A DNA stretch of 9,730 nucleotides from Desulfobacterales bacterium (GTDB lineage: Bacteria > Desulfobacterota > Desulfobacteria > Desulfobacterales > JAUCGF01). Made by a program: the position numbers and the translations under genes. The stretch covers positions 1 through 9,730 of the forward strand of contig JAOZRC010000155.1 in the NCBI GenBank assembly GCA_029940345.1, in the 5' to 3' direction. This document shows, piece by piece, positions 1 to 5,816 of the stretch (its first letter is position 1; each line of letters opens with the position of its first letter). The notes under the pieces were generated by a model, which did no database searches, was not told where the DNA came from, and worked only from the letters and a program-made list of their open reading frames with translations.

Positions 1-88
1 TGATGTCAAGAATGTATCTCAGGGCAATCAGGCTGTTGGAATTCATGCGATTTTCGGCAACCTTCATATCAAACTCAAAGTAGTTCAT
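1..88 (-). CDS. Possible 5' end of an unrecognised minus-strand gene, cut by the window edge
   Basis: Reading the minus strand from an ATG at 88 gives 29 open codons to the window edge, beginning MNYFEFDMKVAENRMNS and continuing with an amphipathic stretch NSLIALRYILDI. A perfect TATAAT lies on the same strand at 116-111, which would give a very short leader. No convincing Shine-Dalgarno sequence precedes the ATG. I do not recognise the family. The codon-aligned opposite strand is also open (ending HIKLKVVHTF, stop at 95-97), so the coding strand is uncertain. I prefer minus for its start codon, its -10 box and its higher G/C at third codon positions. Confidence 0.4.
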   Translation of the reverse strand, partial: MNYFEFDMKVAENRMNSNSLIALRYILDI

Positions 89-95
89 ACTTTTT

Positions 96-196
96 AAGGA
101 GTGCGGCCCGATTATATGATCAGGCATTTTTCGCACCGAAGCCTGACGGACACTTCGAAAAATGCCAAAAAACATCAGATTACTTCCGCACTCCTT
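96..196. repeat. Nested imperfect palindrome of about 100 bp
   Basis: The outer arms are a perfect 11-bp inverted repeat, aaggagtgcgg at 96-106 and ccgcactcctt at 186-196. A middle pair, atatgat at 114-120 and atcagat at 174-180, has one mismatch. The inner arms are another perfect 11-bp inverted repeat, ggcatttttcg at 123-133 and cgaaaaatgcc at 156-166. The whole could fold as one interrupted hairpin. It could be a small non-autonomous (MITE/REP-like) element or an extended terminator. No target duplication is obvious. An 11-nt match to its right outer arm recurs at 9704-9714. Confidence 0.6.
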
Positions 197-374
197 TATG
201 ACCGCTTCAAGTGTCAACTGGCAAATGAAGGATGCACAATATTTCCATCTCGCAACCTATTGAAATCATTAGGTGCAAAATTTGAAAAATGACGAATTTA
301 TGACTTTTTACGAGACCATCAATCTTAAATTAGTTAATAACCATGAAAATTTACTTCTTGATTAATTTAAAAAT

Positions 375-410
375 ATATAGTAACTATATCTAATAATTAA
401 TAGTTATTAG
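375..410. promoter_or_regulatory. Two adjacent palindromes upstream of the phosphorylase fusion
   Basis: Two perfect 7-bp inverted repeats follow one another: atatagt (375-381) with actatat (383-389) around one base, and ctaataa (390-396) with ttattag (404-410) around seven bases. The right arm of the second overlaps the weak Shine-Dalgarno (tagga, 408-412) of the gene starting at 422, so folding or protein binding there could affect initiation. A possible promoter, TTGATT (358-363) and TAACTA (381-386) with a 17-bp gap, would place the first palindrome over the -10 box. In DNA this AT-rich, such matches arise easily by chance. Confidence 0.3.
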
Positions 411-421
411 GATTAATCACT

Positions 422-595
422 ATGAGCTATATTGTCGAACAGAAAATAAATGGTAGAATTTATCTCTACGAGGCAGAGTCTTATTGGGATAAGAATAAAA
501 AACAGTCTCGTCAAAAGCGAACCTATATCGGACCTAAAAACAGGGTAAACAGATCCAAACTAAAACCCAAAACAAATATTTTAATAAATAAAAAG
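422..595 (+). mobile_element. Remnant of an IS4/IS1634-type transposase 5' end, fused in frame to the phosphorylase
   Basis: Codons 1 to about 58 encode a segment that ordinary PNPs lack. Its first 39 residues follow the pattern I know from the N-termini of IS4/IS1634-superfamily transposases: I-V-E/K-Q, a short gap, G-x-x-Y-x-Y-E, then S-Y-W-D-K-x-K-K-Q-x-R-x-K-R and I-G. None of the DDE catalytic core is present. The breakpoint probably lies in the lysine-rich stretch between residues 45 and 60. The sequence is AT-rich, unlike the phosphorylase codons from about 660 on. The right boundary is approximate, and this rests on family memory without a search. Confidence 0.6.
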
Positions 596-1456
596 TATAG
601 CGAACGATACAGTCAAAAAGTAGACGAAACCAAAAAATATTTACAATCATATTTGCACAACCAGCCGCGCATTGGCATTTTCACCGGAACAGGGCTTGGC
701 GCCAGTATTGGCGCGATGTCTATTCAAACGTCGATCGCCTACCAGGATATTCCCCATTTCCCCACATCAACGGTTCAAGGTCATCATGGCCGCCTGTTAA
801 TCGGTGCGCTGCAAAATATTCCCTGTATCGCTATGCAAGGCCGTTTTCATCTTTATGAGGGCTATTCGCCGCGTGAGGCGTGCTTTCCGATTCGAGTCAT
901 GCAGGCGTTGGGTGTTAAAATTTTAATCCTTACCAATGCGGCCGGAGGTTTGAATTTACAGTTTCGCGCCGGTGATATCATGATTATTACCGATCATATC
1001 AATCTTACCGGTTCAAATCCGCTCATAGGACCGAATGAAGAGTGCTGGGGCGTAAGATTTCCCGATATGCTGAATGCTTACGATCCTACACTTATTTCAT
1101 TAGCGCAACTGACGGATGTTCACCTTCTTCAAGGCGTTTATGCCGGTTTATCAGGACCTTCATTGGAAACACCGGCTGAAATCCGTTTTTTGAAAACTAT
1201 TGGCGCTGATGCGGTGGGGTTTTCGACGGTGCATGAAGTGATTGCCGGTGTGCATGCTTCCATGAAAGTTCTTGCGCTTTCAATCCTAACCAACATTCAT
1301 AATCCTGACATACCGGTTGCAGTGAAAGTGGACGACGTTATTGCAGTCGCTCAAGCCGCTACGCCCCGGTTAGCAGATATTATTGAAAACGTTATCGCAA
1401 AGGCTGCGCCTATTCTCCTTCAAACGTCACCATCGAATAAACCTTCTGGTTTTTAA
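422..1456 (+). CDS. punA: Purine nucleoside phosphorylase (trimeric type) with a transposase-like N-terminal extension
   Basis: This protein of 344 residues has two parts. Residues about 62-344 are a full-length trimeric purine nucleoside phosphorylase, which splits purine nucleosides with phosphate into base and ribose-1-phosphate in the cytoplasm. It shows the phosphate loop GTGLG (89-93), HGR (122-124), GRFHLYEGY (140-148; R141 and H143 equal R84 and H86 of human PNP), TNAAGG (171-176), GPSLETPAE (245-253; E249 as the base-binding Glu) and LTN (N291 as the 6-oxopurine Asn). The usual GMSTVPEV is GFSTVHEV here. Residues 1 to about 45-58 resemble the leader of IS4/IS1634-type transposases (YLYEAESYWDKNKKQ, then basic residues and TYIGPK), followed by a lysine-rich linker. 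The only good start is the ATG at 422, behind tagga at 408-412. No in-frame ATG lies at the natural PNP start. The 3' end overlaps apt. The PNP assignment is firm; the origin of the extension is inferred. Confidence 0.9.
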   Translation: MSYIVEQKINGRIYLYEAESYWDKNKKQSRQKRTYIGPKNRVNRSKLKPKTNILINKKYSERYSQKVDETKKYLQSYLHNQPRIGIFTGTGLGASIGAMSIQTSIAYQDIPHFPTSTVQGHHGRLLIGALQNIPCIAMQGRFHLYEGYSPREACFPIRVMQALGVKILILTNAAGGLNLQFRAGDIMIITDHINLTGSNPLIGPNEECWGVRFPDMLNAYDPTLISLAQLTDVHLLQGVYAGLSGPSLETPAEIRFLKTIGADAVGFSTVHEVIAGVHASMKVLALSILTNIHNPDIPVAVKVDDVIAVAQAATPRLADIIENVIAKAAPILLQTSPSNKPSGF

Positions 1457-1934
1457 TCTTATCACGGCCTTTGAGATCGGGAAGTTCGACGACAAAGGCG
1501 CATTCCACAATATCGCCGCCCAGACGCTCTGTCAAATTGACAGCAGCGGTGATCGTGCCGCCAGTGGCAAGCAGATCATCCACAATAACAACGCGCTCTC
1601 CTTTTGAAAGCGCGTCTTTGTGCATTTCAACCGTGTTTTCACCATATTCAAGTGTGTAGCTTTCACGAATCGTTTTATATGGTAGCTTGCCTTTTTTTCG
1701 GACCGGTGCAAATCCGACATTGAGATGATACGCGAGCACCGCACCAAAAACAAAACCACGGGCGTCGATGCCCACAATTTTATCAATCGGCAGATTTTTA
1801 TAACGGTTGTGAAACAGATCACAGGTTTCTTTAAATGCTTGCGGATTTTGCATCAGGGTTGTGAGGTCTCTGAAAATGACGCCGTCAATCGGCCAGTTGG
1901 GGATTGATCGGATAGATGCCTTCAAATTTTCCAT
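1410..1934 (-). CDS. apt: Adenine phosphoribosyltransferase
   Basis: Converts adenine and PRPP to AMP and pyrophosphate in the cytoplasm. The 174-residue length is normal for the family. The start MENLKASIRSIPNWPIDGV, with the FRDLT segment (21-25), is typical of Apt. GIDARGF (55-61) is the conserved loop, basic residues R79-K83 are in the expected place, and VVIVDDLLATGGT (115-127) is the type I PRPP-binding motif with its acidic pair D119-D120. The ATG at 1934 lies 5 bp after the mtnP stop, so it is the last gene of surE-mtnP-apt and would receive the adenine released by MtnP. Its last 15 codons and stop (1410-1456) lie antisense to the end of the convergent PNP gene. Nothing essential appears to be missing. 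Confidence 0.96.
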   Translation of the reverse strand: MENLKASIRSIPNWPIDGVIFRDLTTLMQNPQAFKETCDLFHNRYKNLPIDKIVGIDARGFVFGAVLAYHLNVGFAPVRKKGKLPYKTIRESYTLEYGENTVEMHKDALSKGERVVIVDDLLATGGTITAAVNLTERLGGDIVECAFVVELPDLKGRDKIKNQKVYSMVTFEGE

Positions 1935-1939
1935 AATTT

Positions 1940-2707
1940 TTATACCTTATTAATTAACAGATTTGAATGATTTAAAATGAACTGAACTAATAATTTTTTT
2001 ACGCGGTCCGCATTTTTATTAAACACCGCTAAGATTTCTTCCCAGGAAACGGGGACTTCATCCTCTTTCCAACAGTCATAATCGGTTGACATGGCCACCG
2101 CAGAGTATGGAATTCCGGCTTCATTGGCCAGGATCACCTCCGGAGCCACCGACATATTGATAATATCGCCCCCCCAGATACGGAACATTTTGGATTCTGC
2201 TTTGGTGGAAAAACGCGGCCCTTCAATTGTGATCACCGTGCCGCCATCGTGCATTTTATACCCAAGGGTTTTCGATGTTGCCAAAAGGGCCTGACGCAAG
2301 TCGGTGTCAAAAGGCTCGGCCATTGGCGTATGTTTGGCTCCCTGGTCAAATGATTCGAAAAATGTTGTTTTACGATGGCGCGTAAAATCAATAAATTGAT
2401 CAGGAAGGACAAAGTCACCTCGCCTGATTGCCGTTCTTAAACTGCCGCAGGCCGTGGTTGCAACAATATGCGTAACCCCTTGAGATTTTAATGCCTGGAT
2501 ATTGGCTCGATAATTGACCTGGGTGGGGCTGAATTGATGATTTTTGCCATGGCGGGCGATAATAACAACTTCCGTAGCGCCAATTTTACCAATCATCAAG
2601 GTTGAAGAAGGGGGCCCGAAGGACGTGTCAACTTTGATTTCATCAGCATCTTGCATAAAGTCCGGATCGTCTAATCCGGAACCGCCAATTATTCCGATTT
2701 TGAGCAT
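1940..2707 (-). CDS. mtnP: S-methyl-5'-thioadenosine phosphorylase (PNP family 2)
   Basis: Phosphorolyses methylthioadenosine, a by-product of polyamine and other SAM-dependent syntheses, to adenine and methylthioribose-1-phosphate. The 255-residue protein shows GGSGL (8-12), RHG (52-54), TTACGSL (84-90), HTPMAEPF (126-133), EGPRFST (162-168), NMSVAPEV (184-191) and STDYDCW (207-213). D209 and D211 sit where MTAPs contact the 6-amino group, which argues for adenine over 6-oxopurine substrates, unlike the PNP next door. Start: ATG at 2707, with GGGAGG (minus strand, 2720-2715) lying inside the last codons of surE, so translation is probably coupled. The gap to surE is 4 bp. The C-terminal tail (about 240-255) is variable in the family. 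A thioinosine phosphorylase role is less likely given the Asp pair. Confidence 0.93.
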   Translation of the reverse strand: MLKIGIIGGSGLDDPDFMQDADEIKVDTSFGPPSSTLMIGKIGATEVVIIARHGKNHQFSPTQVNYRANIQALKSQGVTHIVATTACGSLRTAIRRGDFVLPDQFIDFTRHRKTTFFESFDQGAKHTPMAEPFDTDLRQALLATSKTLGYKMHDGGTVITIEGPRFSTKAESKMFRIWGGDIINMSVAPEVILANEAGIPYSAVAMSTDYDCWKEDEVPVSWEEILAVFNKNADRVKKLLVQFILNHSNLLINKV

Positions 2708-2711
2708 TTAT

Positions 2712-3479
2712 TTACCTCCCGTTTAAACTGATCGGCCACTGTTTGAGTTTGTCAATCATTTTGTAAGCGGTCATATCACATTGGATCGGCGTGATCGAAA
2801 TATAATCCCGCTCCAAAGCGGCACTGTCAATCTCCGGGTTACCAAAACTTTTTTGAATATCACACCCTTGCCAGTAATATTCGCGTTTGCGAGGGTCTGT
2901 TCTTTTTTCGATAATTGCCAGTGGTGACGAAATGCCCTGTTTGCTAATCTGAATACCTCCGATCTCTTTCCACGGTTTATTGGGAATGTTCACATTCAGG
3001 AAAACGCCGAAAGGAAGCCCCTTTTCAACGGTTTTGACCGCAAGTTCTTTGATAAATTGTGAAGTTTCTTCGTAATTACGGACTTCCCATCCGTAAACGG
3101 AGACTGCAATGGCCGGAATATTGTTTAGGGCCGCTTCCCGCGCGGCTCCCACAGTGCCGGAATAGTTAAGATTAATGCCGACATTGGCGCCCGGATTGAT
3201 GCCCGAAACAACAATATCTGGCTGATCTTTTACAATTTCCTGAAAGCCTAACTTCACACAATCGGCCGGTGTACCGTTAACAGCATAGCCATAATTGCCA
3301 TTGTTCACCGCCATTCGTTTGATACGCAACGGTTCGTTGAGTGTAATGCCATGGCCGACGGCGCTGCGTTCACGATCCGGTGCGACCACAACGACGGTGT
3401 CTGTCAGGGCAAACGCTTCATAAAGCGCCCATAATCCTTGTGCATAAATGCCATCGTCATTTGTTAATAAAATATTCAT
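2712..3479 (-). CDS. surE: 5'/3'-nucleotidase SurE
   Basis: Metal-dependent phosphatase that removes phosphate from nucleoside monophosphates, linked in other bacteria to stationary-phase survival. From the ATG at 3479 the product has 255 residues, the usual SurE length. Seen: MNILLTNDDG with metal ligands D8-D9, APDRERSAVGH (33-43, S39 as a ligand), NGTPADCV (68-75), SGINPGANVG (92-101, N95 as a ligand) and YSGTVGAAREA (107-117). The frame stays open upstream to a TTG near 3587, but MNILLTNDDG is the canonical SurE N-terminus, so I reject the 36-residue extension. The Shine-Dalgarno is weak. It is the first gene of surE-mtnP-apt, upstream of two nucleoside and base salvage enzymes that can use its products. 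Confidence 0.95.
   Translation of the reverse strand: MNILLTNDDGIYAQGLWALYEAFALTDTVVVVAPDRERSAVGHGITLNEPLRIKRMAVNNGNYGYAVNGTPADCVKLGFQEIVKDQPDIVVSGINPGANVGINLNYSGTVGAAREAALNNIPAIAVSVYGWEVRNYEETSQFIKELAVKTVEKGLPFGVFLNVNIPNKPWKEIGGIQISKQGISSPLAIIEKRTDPRKREYYWQGCDIQKSFGNPEIDSAALERDYISITPIQCDMTAYKMIDKLKQWPISLNGR
2715..2720 (-). promoter_or_regulatory. Shine-Dalgarno of mtnP inside surE
   Basis: GGGAGG on the minus strand forms part of the final two sense codons of surE and lies 7 bases before the mtnP ATG at 2707. It fixes that start and suggests translational coupling. Confidence 0.75.
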
Positions 3480-3526
3480 TTTGCTTTTTATCACTTTATA
3501 TTGTATTTTGGCCTCAAGCTGATTAT

Positions 3527-3543
3527 CGGAATGTGGAATTCCG
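3527..3543. promoter_or_regulatory. Small palindrome in the divergent surE / kinase promoter region
   Basis: Arms cggaat (3527-3532) and attccg (3538-3543) are perfect, with a 5-base loop. It lies about 10 bp upstream of the likely plus-strand -35 box and 48 bp upstream of the surE start, where an operator controlling both directions could sit. There is no direct evidence for a regulator. Confidence 0.3.
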
Positions 3544-3552
3544 AATACACAC

Positions 3553-3583
3553 TTGACTTTTTGGATAATCTCCGCTTTATACT
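3553..3583 (+). promoter_or_regulatory. Likely sigma-70 promoter of the sugar cassette
   Basis: TTGACT (3553-3558) is followed by TTTATA at 3576-3581 (17-bp gap) or TATACT at 3578-3583 (19-bp gap). Transcription would start near 3590 and leave a leader of about 80 bases before the kinase ATG at 3673. The -35 box and following bases (TTGACTTTTT) match those of the promoter before the HU-like gene at 7147. Confidence 0.5.
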
Positions 3584-3672
3584 GCAAAATTTAACAAGGT
3601 TCAAGAAGTTATCTGTCATTTTCTTCACATCTGCCATAATGGCTATTTCAGATAAGCAACGGAGTATGAATT

Positions 3673-4668
3673 ATGATTATTGTCAGGACGCCGTTACGGG
3701 TGAGTTTTGTCGGCGGTGGATCAGATTTGAAAGCATTTTATTCCCAAAAGCAAGGCCAGGTCATTTGTACGGCAATTGATAAATTCGTTTACGCGATTGT
3801 CAAAGAACGTTTCGATGATATGATCTATATCAATTATTCTAAGAAAGAATGCGTAAGCCGTGTATCTGAAATTCGCCATGATTTGGTGCGCGAGGCAATG
3901 AAAATCACCGGTGTGGAAAAAGGTATTGAAATCACCACGTTGGCAGACATTCCGTCTTCCGGATCAGGACTCGGCAGCTCCAGTTCAATTACGGTTGCGC
4001 TCCTACATGCCTTGTACACCTATCAGAATATCCTGGTTACCGCTGAACAATTGGCGCAAGATGCCTGCCGCATTGAAATCGATATCATGAACAAACCGAT
4101 CGGCCGACAGGACCAGTATTCCGCAGCGTATGGCGGTGTCAATAAATTTACGTTTAACACCGGAGATATTACCGAACGCACTCCTATATCCTTGCAAAAC
4201 AATGTTAAACGCAAATTTGCATCTTCGCTACTCCTTTATTATACAGGCATCACACGTAGCGCTGATAAAATTCTGGCCGAACAAAATAAAAATCTGGAAT
4301 CGCCGGACACGTCAGCAATGTTGGGAAAAATGGTTTCATTGGTAGACCCCTTTATTGAGGCGATGCAAAACGGAGCGATTGAAACCTGGGGCGAATTGAT
4401 GGACCTGAATTGGCAATTGAAACAAAAGATGGCATCCGGAATCGCCAATGATCGAATTGATAAGATGTATTTGAAAGCGTGCCAGGCCGGTGCCTTAGCA
4501 GGAAAAATCGCCGGTGCCGGCGGCGGCGGTTTTTTGCTGCTGATTGTGCCTCGGGAAAAACAGAATTCGGTGTTTGAAGCCTTAAAGGAGTATCGCGAAA
4601 TGCCTTTTATGATTGAAGAAAGCGGCAGCAAAGTGATCTTTGACTATCGTTCCTATTCCAGTAAATAA
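3673..4668 (+). CDS. hddA: GHMP-family sugar kinase, D-glycero-D-manno-heptose 7-phosphate kinase type
   Basis: Predicted to phosphorylate the anomeric carbon of a heptose 7-phosphate (or a related sugar) with ATP, on the way to a nucleotide-activated heptose. The 331 residues carry the GHMP motifs in order: N-terminal RTPLRVSFVGGGSD (5-18), the ATP-binding PSSGSGLGSSSS (94-105), GRQDQY (144-149) and the C-terminal GAGGGGF (281-287). The start and TTLADIPS resemble HddA-type kinases closely. The ATG at 3673 follows GGAG at 3661-3664. An out-of-frame ATG at 3666 lies between. The gene heads a cassette with the epimerase (17 bp downstream) and nucleotidyltransferase. No gmhA isomerase or gmhB phosphatase is in the window, so the heptose substrate rests on family resemblance. 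Fucose- or other hexose-type kinases share this fold and remain possible. Confidence 0.8.
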   Translation: MIIVRTPLRVSFVGGGSDLKAFYSQKQGQVICTAIDKFVYAIVKERFDDMIYINYSKKECVSRVSEIRHDLVREAMKITGVEKGIEITTLADIPSSGSGLGSSSSITVALLHALYTYQNILVTAEQLAQDACRIEIDIMNKPIGRQDQYSAAYGGVNKFTFNTGDITERTPISLQNNVKRKFASSLLLYYTGITRSADKILAEQNKNLESPDTSAMLGKMVSLVDPFIEAMQNGAIETWGELMDLNWQLKQKMASGIANDRIDKMYLKACQAGALAGKIAGAGGGGFLLLIVPREKQNSVFEALKEYREMPFMIEESGSKVIFDYRSYSSK

Positions 4669-4672
4669 TCAG

Positions 4673-4680
4673 AAAAGGAG
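4673..4680 (+). promoter_or_regulatory. Strong Shine-Dalgarno selecting a TTG start
   Basis: AAAAGGAG lies 5 bases before TTG at 4686. The TTG opens the reading MNILITGGAGFIGSH, and the Rossmann fold needs this exact N-terminus. No nearby in-frame ATG would preserve it, so the TTG is the start. Confidence 0.8.
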
Positions 4681-4685
4681 CTTTT

Positions 4686-5816
4686 TTGAATATTCTTATT
4701 ACCGGCGGGGCCGGATTTATCGGTTCTCATACGGCAGATGCACTGATTCAGGCGGGACATCGTGTTCGTATCCTGGATAATCTTCACCCAACGATCCACC
4801 CGTACGGCAAACCGCCATATCTTCACCCGCAAGCCGAATTCATCGGCGGCGATGTTCGTGATAAATCGACATGGCTCAAAGCGCTGGAGGATATTGACGC
4901 CGTTTATCACCTGGCGGCATATCAGGATTACCTGACCGATTTTTCAACTTTTTTTCACATCAATGCAGTTTCAACGGCGCTTCTTTATGAAATCCTGGTT
5001 GAAAACGAGCGCTTTCACAAAGTAAAGAAAGTTATCGTGGCAGCCAGCCAGGCGGTTATGGGAGAAGGACAGTACAAATGCCCTGCCTGTTTTCAGCGCG
5101 ATGGTCACGTTTTTCCGTCGATACGATTGGAAAGGCAGTTGTCCCGCGGGGCTTGGAATCATATATGCCCTTCTTGCAATATGGAACTCGAATGGACGGC
5201 CTCCGACGAAACTGTGATTAATCCGTGCAACCAATATGCGCTTTCCAAACATTCGCAAGAACAGATTGCAATTCAGTTGGGAAAACGGTATAATATACCT
5301 TCGGTAGTGATGCGCTACTCAATTGTGCAGGGGCCGAGACAATCATTTTATAATGCCTACTCCGGCGCCATGCGTATTTTTGCGCTTGCACTATTTTTCG
5401 GGCGTGAACCGCTTATTTTCGAAGATGGCTGTCAGGTAAGAGATTTTATTAATATTCAGGATGTGGTTCGCGCTAATTTACTTGTGTTGGAAAAACCGGA
5501 AGCCGATTACCAGGTTTTTAATGTGGGCGGCGGCATTGCCTGGACCGTGCTTGACTTTTACAACGCCATGCAGGAAGTGGCCGAACGCCGCCTGCAACCT
5601 GTTTTGGCAGGACAGTATCGGTATGGCGATACACGCCATATTTTTTCGGACACGGGTAAATTACAGTCTTTAGGGTGGCAACCTGAACATAGTGTCAGGG
5701 AAAGTATCCGTGATTACTGGGAGTATCTTCGCGGTCAGGATGCGAAAGGGGATATCCTGGCGTATGCTGAAAAGCAGATGAAACAATTAAATGTTATCCG
5801 TAAAGCTGACATCTGA
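4686..5816 (+). CDS. NAD-dependent sugar epimerase/dehydratase (extended SDR) with a Cys4 insertion
   Basis: Extended short-chain dehydrogenase acting on a nucleotide-sugar. The 376 residues show the NAD-binding GGAGFIG (7-13), D31 after the second strand, YHLAAYQD (74-81), the catalytic Ser S121 and the Y184-x-x-x-K188 pair. Between Ser and Tyr lies an insertion of about 45 residues (130-175) with CPAC (C132, C135) and CPSC (C161, C164), a likely zinc-binding module. A similar CxxC...CxxC insertion is what I remember from dTDP-L-rhamnose 4-epimerase-like proteins, so a 4-epimerase is my best guess, but the substrate is open. Translation starts at TTG, with AAAAGGAG 5 bases upstream. The stop TGA (5814-5816) abuts the ATG of the nucleotidyltransferase, so the two are probably co-translated. 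Modification of a GDP-heptose is suggested only by context. Confidence 0.85.
   Translation: MNILITGGAGFIGSHTADALIQAGHRVRILDNLHPTIHPYGKPPYLHPQAEFIGGDVRDKSTWLKALEDIDAVYHLAAYQDYLTDFSTFFHINAVSTALLYEILVENERFHKVKKVIVAASQAVMGEGQYKCPACFQRDGHVFPSIRLERQLSRGAWNHICPSCNMELEWTASDETVINPCNQYALSKHSQEQIAIQLGKRYNIPSVVMRYSIVQGPRQSFYNAYSGAMRIFALALFFGREPLIFEDGCQVRDFINIQDVVRANLLVLEKPEADYQVFNVGGGIAWTVLDFYNAMQEVAERRLQPVLAGQYRYGDTRHIFSDTGKLQSLGWQPEHSVRESIRDYWEYLRGQDAKGDILAYAEKQMKQLNVIRKADI

Larger units (their letters stand above)
89..421. other. Intergenic region of 333 bp: palindromes and an AT-rich block
   Basis: No convincing gene is present. From left to right it holds the nested palindrome (96-196); a small imperfect hairpin with arms gcaaccta (252-259) and taggtgc (270-276); the string tgactttttacgagaccatc (301-320), which has the look of a dispersed intergenic motif; and then strongly AT-rich sequence to the start of the phosphorylase fusion. 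If the N-terminus of the next gene comes from an insertion sequence, part of this block may be the left flank of that element, but I cannot identify a terminal inverted repeat. Confidence 0.5.

Noticed and set aside
96..196. Palindrome read as an integron attC site
   Set aside because: No paired RYYYAAC/GTTRRRY core sites, and no cassette-like gene between repeats.
101..292. 63-codon plus-strand reading frame from GTG
   Set aside because: It spans both halves of the nested palindrome, the AAGGAG runs directly into the GTG with no spacing, and the product resembles nothing I know.
1532..1822. 96-codon minus-strand frame within apt
   Set aside because: A different frame of the same strand as the well-supported apt gene, with no family signature.
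3480..3587. 36-residue N-terminal extension of SurE from a TTG
   Set aside because: SurE proteins begin at MNILLTNDDG. The extension has no motif, and it would cover the divergent promoter region.
4239..4631. 130-codon minus-strand frame inside the kinase gene
   Set aside because: It is antisense to conserved GHMP motifs, has no ribosome site and resembles no family.
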